Source: Candidatus Rhodoferax odensensis (GTDB lineage: Bacteria; Pseudomonadota; Gammaproteobacteria; Burkholderiales; Burkholderiaceae_C). Taken from it: a stretch of DNA of 64,000 nucleotides. Location: positions 496,001 through 560,000 of the forward strand of contig JADKDJ010000033.1 of NCBI GenBank assembly GCA_016718405.1, written 5' to 3'. A program made the translations under genes and the position numbers. Position 1 is the stretch's first letter. The number at the start of each line of letters is the position of its first letter. The notes beneath the pieces are model-generated. The model was not told the DNA's origin. It searched no databases and saw only the letters and a program-made list of their open reading frames with translations. Of this stretch, positions 1-12,221 are shown piece by piece.

Positions 1-426
1 CAACATGGCATACCGGTAGGCTGGGTTGGCTGCGAAGTATCGGCGGCGCCAAAGTGGGTCAACGACGAGGACATGTTTGTTCAACTGGTGATCCTGAAAT
101 GGAACGAAGCCCTACTTCGTTACGCCCCCGCCCTGGAACGCCAGCTGCTGCTTGACCTCGACCGCTTTGATCCAACCGTCAACCATTCGCGCTATGTTGT
201 CTCGTGGCGTTTCGCGCCCGATTGCGGTTGCCCGTCGGTGGACATGCCTGACCCGTCAGTCTGGTTGAAAGCGGCACATCCGACACCACCACCCGAGCCG
301 GTGGCGATATTGGACCGGCGCCGGAGCAAACGTGTCAAACGCACCGAGAAGTTTGACTTGCCCAACTCCAGCTACGACAACTTGCCCCAAAACTTCGCGC
401 CAACCGAACCGTCACCATTGCGGTGA
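1..426 (+). CDS. C-terminal part of an unrecognised protein (5' end outside window)
   Basis: The frame is open from base 1 to a TGA at 424-426, so this is the last ~141 codons of a gene that starts upstream; an internal ATG lies at 73. The visible part begins HGIPVGWVGCEV, has a hydrophobic/helical stretch (about LVILKWNEALLRYAPALE) and ends in a Pro-rich, basic tail (RRRSKRVKR). I do not recognise the family. It is convergent with the HDOD gene, with about 50 bp between the stops. The coding frame is plausible from its length and lack of stops; the function is unknown. Confidence 0.5.
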   Translation, partial: QHGIPVGWVGCEVSAAPKWVNDEDMFVQLVILKWNEALLRYAPALERQLLLDLDRFDPTVNHSRYVVSWRFAPDCGCPSVDMPDPSVWLKAAHPTPPPEPVAILDRRRSKRVKRTEKFDLPNSSYDNLPQNFAPTEPSPLR

Positions 427-478
427 GTGTTGCCGACGAGATAAGCGGTCTCCTTGGCACATTCGAAAAACCAGCGGA

Positions 479-1303
479 TCAAACCAGCACAATCGCCTCG
501 TGGCTTGACGTCCAGTCGATAGCGTCCTGTTGCAGCGCCGCGTCAAAATCGATCGCCAGCGCGAGACCCACATCATCGGGGAAGTTGTCAACCAAGTCTT
601 GCGCGGACATGCCCGCTTCGTTCGCCCTGGCGCGCCAGGCTGCCAAATGCAATACGCCTGCCAGTGGCTCGTAGACGCCGTTTTCAAATGGCGCATGTTG
701 ATGCCCAAGCGCGTCGACAATCGCTTGCGGGAACTGCCACGATTGCGCAAAGGCAGCGCCCACATCGGCGTAACAATACCCCAGCAGTTTGCGCTCGGCT
801 TTGGCACGTTTAAGGCTCAGCGGGGGCGCGTCCTGGGCCAGCACCGCCAACTCACCCGGCATGCCGACGCACATCACCAATTCGCCCACCGCATGGATCA
901 GACCAGCTGTGAATGCAAGCGACTGTGGCTGTCGAACCAATCCCGCCAACATGCGTGACAGCTTGGCTACATCCAGGCTGTAGCGCCAGAACTGCCGCAA
1001 ATCAACGCCGGGCACATTGCGAAACGCCCCCGCCACGGCCGCGGCCAACGCAATGTCGCGCAGCTGATTGGTCCCCAGCAAAGCCAGCGCCTCCGAGACA
1101 CTTCCGATCTTCTTGGACAGCTGGTACTGTGCCGAGTTGGCGATCTGCAGCAATCGCATCGTCAACGTTGGATCAGTACCAACCAATTGACTGATCTTCT
1201 TCAAGTCAGGCTCGTCTCGATTCAATTCGCTAAGCAGCAGAGCCACAACCCGCGGAATACTGGGCAACGCCTCTTGGGAAACAAGCAGATCCTTAAACTC
1301 CAT
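479..1303 (-). CDS. HDOD domain-containing signalling protein
   Basis: 274 aa from the ATG at 1301-1303, preceded by an AAGG about 9 bp upstream; longer upstream starts exist but lack a ribosome site. The N-terminal two thirds match the HDOD pattern: a leading helix with ALPSIPRVVALLL, then the DPTLTMRLLQIANSA segment, then ALALLGTNQLRDIAL, with the HD-like metal motif degenerate (GLIHAVGELVM). HDOD proteins are non-catalytic relatives of HD-GYP phosphodiesterases and usually act in signalling or motility control. No other signalling domain is fused. It sits alone between a convergent unknown gene and tRNA-Pro, so no target can be inferred. Confidence 0.85.
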   Translation of the reverse strand: MEFKDLLVSQEALPSIPRVVALLLSELNRDEPDLKKISQLVGTDPTLTMRLLQIANSAQYQLSKKIGSVSEALALLGTNQLRDIALAAAVAGAFRNVPGVDLRQFWRYSLDVAKLSRMLAGLVRQPQSLAFTAGLIHAVGELVMCVGMPGELAVLAQDAPPLSLKRAKAERKLLGYCYADVGAAFAQSWQFPQAIVDALGHQHAPFENGVYEPLAGVLHLAAWRARANEAGMSAQDLVDNFPDDVGLALAIDFDAALQQDAIDWTSSHEAIVLV

Positions 1304-1554
1304 GATCCATCGCCTTAGTGATGCAATTGAGTCACCAAGGATCATTATGATCCAGGGTCGCCACAGTTCGCCAGGTGACATCCATCAGTCGGTGACCAGT
1401 GCCATCGCTGAATCGCCGCAAAGCAGTCAGGGCTCGCGGGCCGGTCCATTTTTCGATATCCGCAGGGCGTCGCATCGAACAGGGCATCAGTCCCTCGGCA
1501 AAGACTCACATGAAGCTTAGCTCCCATGCCCTCAGGCTATAATGGCAGACTTGT

Positions 1555-1631
1555 CGGCGTGTGGCGCAGCCTGGTAGCGCACTTGCATGGGGTGCAAGGG
1601 GTCGAAGGTTCGAATCCTTTCACGCCGACCA
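1555..1631 (+). tRNA. tRNA-Pro (anticodon GGG)
   Basis: A 77-nt cloverleaf with encoded CCA. The acceptor stem pairs CGGCGTG (1555-1561) with CACGCCG (1621-1627). The anticodon stem CTTGC/GCAAG encloses the loop ATGGGGT, giving GGG for proline CCC codons. The D-arm (GGCGCAGCCTGGTAGCGC) and T-arm (GGTTCGAATCC) are canonical. A TATAAT box at 1538-1543 lies 11 bp upstream, and a hairpin terminator follows. Confidence 0.97.
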
Positions 1632-1643
1632 TTGAAAAATGTG

Positions 1644-1682
1644 AGGGCCAGCAGCTTTTGAGCCGCTGGCCCTTTCTGCTTT
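1644..1682 (+). terminator. Terminator after tRNA-Pro
   Basis: A 9-bp perfect stem (AGGGCCAGC at 1644-1652 with GCTGGCCCT at 1665-1673) closes a 12-nt loop and is followed by a T-rich but interrupted tail. It lies 12 bp after the tRNA and fits a Rho-independent terminator. Confidence 0.7.
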
Positions 1683-1781
1683 AAGGCGACTACGCTATGC
1701 CCGGGCCATTGCCGCCACGGGTCAAGCGCTGCCATTGCGCATTGACTGCCTAATCAAATGCTCCGGTTTGTCAACAGGGGT

Positions 1782-1814
1782 TTGACCTTGGCTGACCGAT
1801 TTCTGACATATAAT
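1782..1814 (+). promoter_or_regulatory. Putative promoter of the Ala/Pro-rich lipoprotein gene
   Basis: A perfect TATAAT (1809-1814) lies 103 bp before the lipoprotein ATG. The best -35-like hexamers are TTGACC (1782-1787, 21-bp spacer) and TTGGCT (1788-1793, 15-bp spacer); neither spacing is ideal, so the -35 assignment is uncertain. This implies a leader of about 95 nt. Confidence 0.4.
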
Positions 1815-1917
1815 GCGAGGCTAAGTGAAATGCTCGAGCCGTTTTACTTAGTCTGATCGGGTCTCCCGCACAGACAGTTTCCGGAAATTGTTTTTAACTC
1901 ACCAGGTAATTTTTCAA

Positions 1918-2163
1918 ATGAACAAATCTCTCGTTTTGGCTGCTGTCGTCGCCGCCGTCGCCCTCGCTGCTTGTGGCAAGAAGGAAGAAGCTCCCGCTCC
2001 TGCTCCCGCTCCTGTGGCTGCTCCCGCTCCTGCACCCGCTCCCGCTGCTCCAGCTCCCGCTGCCGACGCATCGGCACCTATGGCCGCTCCTGCCGCTTCC
2101 GGCGCTGCTGCCGCTCCCGCTGCAGCCCCCGCCGCCGCCGCTTCCGAGCCAGCCAAGAAGTAA
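1918..2163 (+). CDS. Small Ala/Pro-rich lipoprotein
   Basis: 81 aa starting at ATG 1918 (MNKSLVLAAVVAAVALAAC). The first 19 residues form a lipoprotein signal with lipobox LAAC, so the mature protein starts at Cys19 and should be membrane anchored. Everything after GKKEE is low-complexity Ala/Pro/Ser (APAPAPAPAAPAPAA type) ending EPAKK, with no folded domain visible. Such tiny lipoproteins are common in Comamonadaceae; the role is unknown, perhaps as an envelope spacer. A longer in-frame start at 1888 would destroy the signal peptide. A strong terminator follows at once, so it is monocistronic. Confidence 0.75.
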   Translation: MNKSLVLAAVVAAVALAACGKKEEAPAPAPAPVAAPAPAPAPAAPAPAADASAPMAAPAASGAAAAPAAAPAAAASEPAKK

Positions 2164-2179
2164 GCACTTTGTGCTTCAG

Positions 2180-2206
2180 AAAAAGCCGCCTTCGGGCGGC
2201 TTTTTT
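2180..2206 (+). terminator. Rho-independent terminator after the lipoprotein gene
   Basis: The stem AAAAGCCGCC (2181-2190) / GGCGGCTTTT around a TTCG tetraloop, followed by six T (2201-2206), lies 17 bp after the stop codon. It is symmetrical enough to act also on transcripts from the ligA side. Confidence 0.9.
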
Positions 2207-2288
2207 CATTGCTCAGCGGGTCTTCGGACATCCGGCCGGCCATGTCCCGCCCAAGCGCGCGCGGCCTCGGTGAATCCGGACTGAACCT

Positions 2289-4412
2289 TTACCCGGCCGC
2301 ACTGCCCAGCAGGGCCTGCAGACCCGCTTCGTCGATCACCGCCACGCCGAGTTCGCCGGCCTTGGCAAGCTTGCTGCCAGCCTCTTCCCCCGCAACCAGG
2401 TAGTCGGTCTTCTTGCTGACCGAGCCCGCCACCTTGGCGCCAGCGGCTTCCAGCATCTCCTTGGCCTGCTCGCGGCTCAGCGTGGGCAGCGTGCCCGTGA
2501 GCACGAAGGTCTTGCCCACCAGTGGCAATTGCGCCGCCGGGCTGGGATCACCCTCTTCCCATCGCAGGCCACAGGCGCGCAACTGCTCCACCACCTCGCG
2601 GTTGTGCGTTTGCTGGAAAAAGGTGTGGATGCTCTGCGCGACGATTGGGCCCACATCGGACACTTGCAGCAGTTGCTCCTGACTGGCGTCCATGATGGCG
2701 TCGAGCTTGCCGAAGTGCCGCGCCAGCGCCTTAGCCGTGGCCTCGCCCACGTGGCGTATGCCCAGTCCGAAGATAAAGCGCGGCAAAGTGGTCTGCTTGG
2801 ACTTCTCCAACGCATCGACAATGTTCTGTGCCGACTTGTCGGCCATGCGCTCCAGGCTGGCCAGCGCCGTCAGGCCCAAGCGGTAAAGATCCGGCACTGT
2901 CTTGACCACGCCGCCATCGACGAGCTGGTCCACCAGCTTGTCGCCCAGGCCGTCGACATCCACGGCGCGGCGCTGGGCAAAGTGCAGCATGGCCTGCTTG
3001 CGCTGGGCGCTGCAGAACAGGCCGCCCGTGCAGCGGTGGTTGGCCTCACCCTTCTCTCTCACGACGTCGCTGTTGCACACAGGACACTTCTTGGGCATCC
3101 GAAAATTGCGCACATAAGGATCACGCGCTTTAGCGGGTGACACCACAAGTTCATTGCCAGCCATCACGGCATCTTCACCAACAGCAACGGGATCAAACCG
3201 TCCCACGACTTCAGGGATCACATCGCCAGCTCGTCGCACGATCACCCGGTCGCCCACACGCACGTTCTTCTTGCGCATTTCAAACAGGTTATGCAAGGTC
3301 GCGTTGCTCACCGTTGTCCCGCCGACAAAGACCGGTTCCAGCTTGGCCACGGGCGTGAGCTTGCCCGTGCGACCGACCTGGATCTCGATGTCATTGAGAC
3401 GCGTCAACATCTCCTGCGCCGGGTACTTGTGCGCCACGGCCCAGCGTGGCTCGCGGGTCTTGAAACCCAGCTGTTGCTGCAGAGCCAGTGCGTTAACCTT
3501 GTAGACGACGCCATCGATGTCAAAAGGCAGCGCATCGCGCTTGGCGCGGATGGCTTCGTGGAACGCCGTCAGACCCGCGGCCCCGTGAGCCACACTGCGC
3601 TCCGCGCACACCGGCAGGCCCATGGCCTGCAGGGCGTCGAGCATCTGCGCATGGGTCGACGGCAGGGACCAGCCCCGCACCTCGCCCAGGCCGTAGGCAA
3701 AAAAGCTCAGCTGGCGCTGGGCCACCAGGTTTGGGTCGAGCTGGCGGATGGCGCCGGCCGCGGTGTTGCGCGGGTTGATGAAGGTCTTGTCGCCTTTCTC
3801 GCGCTGCTTCTCGTTGAGGGCCTCGAAATCGTCACGGCGCATATAGATCTCGCCACGCACCTCCAGCACCGGAGCGTCGCAGCCATTCAGGCGCAACGGG
3901 ATCTGGCCTATGGTGCGCACGTTCTGCGTGACGTCTTCGCCGGTCTCACCGTCGCCGCGCGTGGCCGCCTGCACCAGCACGCCGTGCTCGTAACGCAGGT
4001 TAATGGCCAGGCCGTCGAACTTGAGTTCGGCTGCGTATTCCACGGGCAGATCGAACTCTTGCAGGCCCAGAGCTTTGCGCACGCGCGCGTCAAAATCCTG
4101 TGCCCCCTGCGCCGTGGTGTCCGTCTCAGTCTCGATGGACAGCATGGGCACGGCATGGCGCACGGGCGAGAGCCCGTCCAGCACCTTGCCACCCACGCGC
4201 TGCGTGGGCGAGTCCGGCGTCATCCACTGCGGATGCTTCACCTCAATGGCCTGCAGCTCCTGAAACAGCCGATCGTATTCGGCATCGGGAATCACCGGCG
4301 CATCGAGCACGTAGTAGCGGTGGGCGTGCTCGTGCAACACGCGCCGCAATTCCGTCAATCGGGCGAATTCGGCCGGCTTGGTATCGGCGGCAAACAAGTC
4401 GGGCGTGGTCAT
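2289..4412 (-). CDS. ligA: NAD-dependent DNA ligase
   Basis: 707 aa from ATG 4412 (MTTPDLF), preceded by GGGGA at 6-bp spacing; an alternative GTG at 4439 overlaps the zipA stop (GTGA). LigA seals nicks using NAD+ and is essential for replication. The adenylation site KFDG is at Lys131, followed by the OB-fold, a Cys4 zinc finger (CPVC...HRCTGGLFC), helix-hairpin-helix repeats and a C-terminal BRCT domain (FVLTGTL...KKTDYLVAG). The order smc-zipA-ligA on one strand is typical of related betaproteobacteria, with translational coupling likely. Confidence 0.97.
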   Translation of the reverse strand: MTTPDLFAADTKPAEFARLTELRRVLHEHAHRYYVLDAPVIPDAEYDRLFQELQAIEVKHPQWMTPDSPTQRVGGKVLDGLSPVRHAVPMLSIETETDTTAQGAQDFDARVRKALGLQEFDLPVEYAAELKFDGLAINLRYEHGVLVQAATRGDGETGEDVTQNVRTIGQIPLRLNGCDAPVLEVRGEIYMRRDDFEALNEKQREKGDKTFINPRNTAAGAIRQLDPNLVAQRQLSFFAYGLGEVRGWSLPSTHAQMLDALQAMGLPVCAERSVAHGAAGLTAFHEAIRAKRDALPFDIDGVVYKVNALALQQQLGFKTREPRWAVAHKYPAQEMLTRLNDIEIQVGRTGKLTPVAKLEPVFVGGTTVSNATLHNLFEMRKKNVRVGDRVIVRRAGDVIPEVVGRFDPVAVGEDAVMAGNELVVSPAKARDPYVRNFRMPKKCPVCNSDVVREKGEANHRCTGGLFCSAQRKQAMLHFAQRRAVDVDGLGDKLVDQLVDGGVVKTVPDLYRLGLTALASLERMADKSAQNIVDALEKSKQTTLPRFIFGLGIRHVGEATAKALARHFGKLDAIMDASQEQLLQVSDVGPIVAQSIHTFFQQTHNREVVEQLRACGLRWEEGDPSPAAQLPLVGKTFVLTGTLPTLSREQAKEMLEAAGAKVAGSVSKKTDYLVAGEEAGSKLAKAGELGVAVIDEAGLQALLGSAAG

Positions 4413-4435
4413 GGCGCGGTCCCCGCCTGGATTGC

Positions 4436-5482
4436 TCACGAAAACAGTCGTCTCGCCAGCACCGATCCGGCTGCGAGATCGCGCGCGTCCAGCGTGTCAT
4501 AGAGCGTCTCAAGTTCGTAACCGATCACGTCCATATCGTCCCACGCGAGTGATTGCCCCTTGTCGTCGGTCACGACGCCGTCCATGGTCTTGGCCAAGTC
4601 GCGCGCGGCTTCGCGCATACGCACAAAGGCGCGCTCGCTGCGCGAAACTTGCGCCACGTCCAGAGCCAAAGTCAGTTCACGAACTGCGGCTTGGGCGGGA
4701 TCCTCGGCCATGGCCGCCTGCGGATCAAAACTCAAGGTCAGAACGGGCGGCAGACCCGCACCACTGGCGGGCAATACCATGCGCCCTGGCATCGCGCCCA
4801 TCACAAATCCCAGCTGAGCGGCATTTTGCTGGACGTAACCGGGACTCCAGGCCACGGCATGGGCCTGAAGTGTGAAGCTGAGCTGCGCATCGTGCTCGCT
4901 GGCAAACTGATCAAGCTCACGGGCGCGTGCCACTTCGTCGAGCATCTCCGGGAACTGTGCGGTGCCGTTAACCGCATCGGCAAAGGTCTGCGCCTTGACG
5001 ACGAATTCGGAGTACTCAATCTCGTTGAGCGCGCCGGTCCGATTGGCCAGTTGCACACCCGCTTGAAACGCCTCGTAGCGCTGCCCCGTGGCAGGTGGCT
5101 CCCACTCGTGAGTGAGCTGGTTGAGCCCCTCGACGAAGAACGGTTTGCTGCCAGCTCGGCGGGTCGTTGGCATGACCAACAAGGCGGCATCGCCGGAAAC
5201 GACGGTTTCGAGTACGATCGGCGCCACCGCATCGAGCAGCGCGTCCAGAGGTGGTTGTTTGTCCATGCTGGGAATTCCCAGCGGGGCCGCCTCACCCGGC
5301 GTCGGCTCGCATCCGGTCCCAATACCAGTCAATGACGATTTACCCAGGGTCGGTTCGCTCGGCGGCTGCTCCGGCGCAGCCTGCCTGGGCGCATTGCGCC
5401 GCGCCACCCAGGTACCATGAGCGACAACGCCAGCGAGAACCAAGCCGCCAGCCACGGCCAGTCCAATTTGCAGGCTAGACAT
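4436..5482 (-). CDS. zipA: ZipA-like cell division protein
   Basis: 348 aa. One N-terminal membrane helix (LQIGLAVAGGLVLAGVVAHG, residues 4-23) is followed by a basic stop-transfer WVARR, a Pro-rich linker (about 30-70), and a C-terminal domain of about 250 residues matching the FtsZ-binding fold of betaproteobacterial ZipA. ZipA tethers FtsZ to the inner membrane. Sequence similarity to enterobacterial ZipA is weak, so the name leans on topology and on its place between smc (6-bp gap) and ligA. Confidence 0.8.
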   Translation of the reverse strand: MSSLQIGLAVAGGLVLAGVVAHGTWVARRNAPRQAAPEQPPSEPTLGKSSLTGIGTGCEPTPGEAAPLGIPSMDKQPPLDALLDAVAPIVLETVVSGDAALLVMPTTRRAGSKPFFVEGLNQLTHEWEPPATGQRYEAFQAGVQLANRTGALNEIEYSEFVVKAQTFADAVNGTAQFPEMLDEVARARELDQFASEHDAQLSFTLQAHAVAWSPGYVQQNAAQLGFVMGAMPGRMVLPASGAGLPPVLTLSFDPQAAMAEDPAQAAVRELTLALDVAQVSRSERAFVRMREAARDLAKTMDGVVTDDKGQSLAWDDMDVIGYELETLYDTLDARDLAAGSVLARRLFS

Positions 5483-5488
5483 GCGTCG

Positions 5489-9004
<3,516 letters not shown>

Positions 9005-9157
9005 GGATCACTGGGGCTTTGACAAAGCGACGAAATGGACTGGGCCGACCGGGGAAACAGAGATGCCAGATAGCCCGAAAACGGTGCGCCATGATACCTT
9101 GTGCCAAGCGCGCACCGCAAACCCATGACCCCAAGCGCGCGAGCTTGAGGCACGGTT

Positions 9158-10057
9158 ATGATGCCGCTGGCGCCGCCTGCGCGAGAAGCTGCCGCGAGCA
9201 ATCGTTGCCGGCTGAGCCGCCCGGCACCCCTTCAGGCAACGAGATTGGTCTTGAACGAGCATTCGATTGGAGTTTTCGACAGCGGCATGGGCGGCCTGAG
9301 CGTGCTGCGCTCGCTGCGCGATGCCTTGCCACATGAAGACTTCATCTACATTGCCGACAGCGGTCATGCGCCGTATGGTGAGCGCCCCGACAGCTACGTG
9401 GTCGCCCGAGCCCGCGCGATCACCGGCTATCTGACGCAACACCATCACATCAAAGCCCTGGTCATTGCCTGCAACACGGCCACCGCGGCAGCTATCGAGC
9501 AGTTGCGGCAGGACCACCCTGGCCTGCCCATCATCGGTGTTGAGCCGGGCCTCAAGCCAGCGGCGAAGGCCAGCACCACCCACCGCATTGGGGTCTTGGC
9601 CACGCGCAGCACGCTGGCGAGTGCCAAGTACGCGACGCTGCTCGCGTCACTACAGGGTCAGGCCGAATTCGTCACGCAGGCTTGCGACGGCCTGGCGCTT
9701 GCCATCGAGCACCAAGATACTCCCAAAATCATAGCACTCTGTGCCCACTACATAAGCCAAATGGGGCCATTTGGCACGAAACCCGGGCAAGTGGATACGC
9801 TGGTGCTGGGCTGCACCCACTACGCATTTGCCGAACACCATCTGCGCGCCTTGGTAGGGCCGGAGGTCCACATCCTCGATACCGGCGGACCGATTGCGAG
9901 GCGAGCCCATCAACTGCTGGCATCGCAGCTGTCCGACCGTCAAAGCAAAGGTCATTGCCGCTTTGAGACTTCCGGCTCGACCGCCTTGCTTCAGGCGGCG
10001 GTGCAACGCTGGCTGCAATTGCCTGGCCCCATCGCTGCCTTGCGCGAGTTGACATGA
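9158..10057 (+). CDS. murI: Glutamate racemase
   Basis: 299 aa from ATG 9158, which has a good GAGG seven bases upstream. The recognisable family start (IGVFDSGMGGLSVL) is at residue 37, so initiation at TTG 9251, giving 268 aa, is a real alternative. MurI makes D-glutamate for peptidoglycan. Both catalytic cysteines are present: ACNTATA (Cys105) and LGCTHY (Cys219), plus the D-S-G and PYG substrate motifs. It lies next to the dap genes, so two cell-wall precursor steps are neighbours. Confidence 0.95.
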   Translation: MMPLAPPAREAAASNRCRLSRPAPLQATRLVLNEHSIGVFDSGMGGLSVLRSLRDALPHEDFIYIADSGHAPYGERPDSYVVARARAITGYLTQHHHIKALVIACNTATAAAIEQLRQDHPGLPIIGVEPGLKPAAKASTTHRIGVLATRSTLASAKYATLLASLQGQAEFVTQACDGLALAIEHQDTPKIIALCAHYISQMGPFGTKPGQVDTLVLGCTHYAFAEHHLRALVGPEVHILDTGGPIARRAHQLLASQLSDRQSKGHCRFETSGSTALLQAAVQRWLQLPGPIAALRELT

Positions 10058-10110
10058 CCCGGCGCCGGCGGCGGCGATCGCGGTCCATCGGCGCGGGATA
10101 ATCGAACGCT

Positions 10111-11349
10111 ATGAACCCCTTGCTTTCCCGACTGCAGCCCTACCCATTCGAGCGATTGCGACAGCTGTTTGCCGGTGTCGCGCCCAATCCCCAACTGCGC
10201 CCGATAAGCCTGGGCATGGGCGAACCCAAGCACGCCACGCCGGCCTTCATCCAGCAGGCCATGATGGACGCCATCACGCGCCAACCCAGTGGCTTGGCCG
10301 CTTATCCTGCTACCGCCGGGGAACCGGCACTGCGCGAGGCATTCGCAACATGGCTGCAACGGCGCTACGGCCTGACGGTCAATCCCACGACCCAAACGCT
10401 ACCGGTGAACGGCTCACGCGAGGCTCTGTTTGCGCTCACACAAACCGTGGTCAATCCTGCCGCGCCGGGTAGCCAGCAGGCTAGACCCCTGGTGGTCTGC
10501 CCCAATCCGTTCTATCAAATCTACGAGGGCGCCGCCCTGCTGGCCGGGGCCGATCCCTACTTCGTTGCCAGCGACGCGGCACGCAACTTTGCCGTGGACT
10601 GGGACAGCGTGCCTGCATCGGCATGGGCGCGAACCCAGCTACTGTTCGTCTGCTCGCCCGGCAATCCAACCGGTGCGGTGATGCCGCTGTCCGAATGGAA
10701 GAAGCTGTTTGACCTGAGCGACCGCCATGGCTTTGTGATCGCGTCCGACGAGTGTTACAGCGAAATCTACTTTCGCGACGAGCCACCGCTGGGCGGCATG
10801 CAGGCCGCAGCCCAGTTGGGCCGCCATGACTTCAAAAATTTGGTGTCCCTCACCAGCCTGTCCAAACGCAGCAACGTGCCCGGCATGCGAAGTGGCTTCG
10901 TCGCAGGCGACGCGTCGATCATCAGCCAATTCCTGTTGTATCGAACCTACCACGGCAGTGCCATGAGCCCGGTGGTGCAGGCCGCCAGCGTGGTCGCCTG
11001 GGGCGATGAAGTCCATGTCATCGAAAACCGCGCCCAGTACCGCGACAAGTTTCAGAAAGTTACGCCGATTGTGGCCGAGGTGATGCCCGTGGCATTGCCG
11101 GATGCGGGCTTCTACCTGTGGGCCCAGGTACCCGCTGACCGCGAGGGACGCACCCGCAGTGACACCGAGTTCGCCCGGGAATTGATGGCTCTTTACAATG
11201 TCACGGTGCTGCCGGGCAGTTTTCTGGCCCGTGAGGTCGACGGCGTCAACCCCGGCGCGCAGCGAGTGCGCATGGCCCTGGTTGCCGAAACCTCGGAGTG
11301 TCTCGAAGCCGCGCAGCGAATCGCCCAATACGTCAAATCCTTCAACTAG
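10111..11349 (+). CDS. dapC: Succinyldiaminopimelate transaminase
   Basis: 412 aa, fold-type I PLP aminotransferase. It carries the NPTG-type motif (CSPGNPTG, 181-188), Asp in ASDECYSEIY, and the Schiff-base lysine in SLTSLSKRSNVPGMRSG (Lys252). Length and the N-terminal MNPLLSRLQPYPFERLRQL match betaproteobacterial DapC, which transaminates N-succinyl-2-amino-6-ketopimelate in meso-DAP/lysine synthesis. dapD follows after 17 bp, supporting the pathway assignment over other class I aminotransferases. Confidence 0.92.
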   Translation: MNPLLSRLQPYPFERLRQLFAGVAPNPQLRPISLGMGEPKHATPAFIQQAMMDAITRQPSGLAAYPATAGEPALREAFATWLQRRYGLTVNPTTQTLPVNGSREALFALTQTVVNPAAPGSQQARPLVVCPNPFYQIYEGAALLAGADPYFVASDAARNFAVDWDSVPASAWARTQLLFVCSPGNPTGAVMPLSEWKKLFDLSDRHGFVIASDECYSEIYFRDEPPLGGMQAAAQLGRHDFKNLVSLTSLSKRSNVPGMRSGFVAGDASIISQFLLYRTYHGSAMSPVVQAASVVAWGDEVHVIENRAQYRDKFQKVTPIVAEVMPVALPDAGFYLWAQVPADREGRTRSDTEFARELMALYNVTVLPGSFLAREVDGVNPGAQRVRMALVAETSECLEAAQRIAQYVKSFN

Positions 11350-11366
11350 AGAAACACCCGTCGCTC

Positions 11367-12191
11367 ATGACACAACAATTGCAGCAGATCATCGACAACG
11401 CCTGGGAAGACCGGGCCAACGTGTCCACAAAAACGTCGCCCAAGGAAGTTGTCGAGGCGATCGAACACGTCATCGACCAACTCGACAACGGCCAGCTTCG
11501 CGTAGCCACTCGTCAGGGCGTCGGGCAATGGACCACCCACCAGTGGATCAAGAAGGCCGTGCTGCTGAGCTTCCGACTACGCGACAACACGATCATTCGC
11601 GCGGGCGACCTCGGTTTTTACGACAAGGTACAGACCAAGTTTGCCGACCTCGACGAGGACGCGATGCGCGCCAGCGGCGTGCGCGTGGTACCGCCAGCGG
11701 TTGCGCGGCGCGGCAGCTTTGTTGCCAAGGGCGTGGTGATGATGCCTTCGTTCGTGAACATCGGCGCCTACGTGGACCAAGGCACCATGGTCGACACCTG
11801 GGCCGCGGTGGGCTCTTGCGCGCAGATCGGCAAAAACGTGCACCTCAGCGGCGGCGTCGGCATTGGCGGTGTGCTTGAGCCGATGCAAAATGGCCCCACC
11901 ATCATTGAAGACAACTGCTTCATTGGCGCGCGCTCCGAAATTGTCGAGGGCGTTGTCGTGGAGGAGAACTCGGTCATTTCGATGGGCGTCTTCATTGGGC
12001 AAAGTACTCCCATCTATGACCGAGCGAGCGACGCCATCAGTTATGGCCGCGTCCCGGCGGGGTCGGTGGTGGTCAGTGGCAGTTTGCCCAAGGCCGATGG
12101 CAAATACAGCATGTACTGTGCCATCATCGTAAAGCGTGTGGATGCGCAAACTCGCGCAAAGACCAGTCTCAACGATTTGCTGCGCGACTGA
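11367..12191 (+). CDS. dapD: Tetrahydrodipicolinate N-succinyltransferase
   Basis: 274 aa from ATG 11367 (MTQQLQQIID); an upstream in-frame start at 11298 would overlap dapC. An N-terminal helical domain is followed by left-handed beta-helix hexapeptide repeats (about 100-240; GVVMMPSFVNIGAYVDQGTM, GGVGIGGVLEP, GARSEIVEGVVVEENS). It uses succinyl-CoA to succinylate tetrahydrodipicolinate, giving the substrate precursor for DapC next door. Confidence 0.97.
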   Translation: MTQQLQQIIDNAWEDRANVSTKTSPKEVVEAIEHVIDQLDNGQLRVATRQGVGQWTTHQWIKKAVLLSFRLRDNTIIRAGDLGFYDKVQTKFADLDEDAMRASGVRVVPPAVARRGSFVAKGVVMMPSFVNIGAYVDQGTMVDTWAAVGSCAQIGKNVHLSGGVGIGGVLEPMQNGPTIIEDNCFIGARSEIVEGVVVEENSVISMGVFIGQSTPIYDRASDAISYGRVPAGSVVVSGSLPKADGKYSMYCAIIVKRVDAQTRAKTSLNDLLRD

Positions 12192-12221
12192 GTTCACTGA
12201 AACCATAAAGAGGGGTACACC

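Noticed and set aside
1971..2284. Several overlapping Arg-, Leu- or Ala-rich frames on both strands over the lipoprotein gene
   Set aside because: They are shadows of the Ala/Pro repeat in other frames; only the frame with a lipobox and terminator placement is plausible.
3291..4502. A 403-codon open frame antisense to ligA
   Set aside because: It is an antisense shadow of a high-GC gene; no family signature and ligA is certain.
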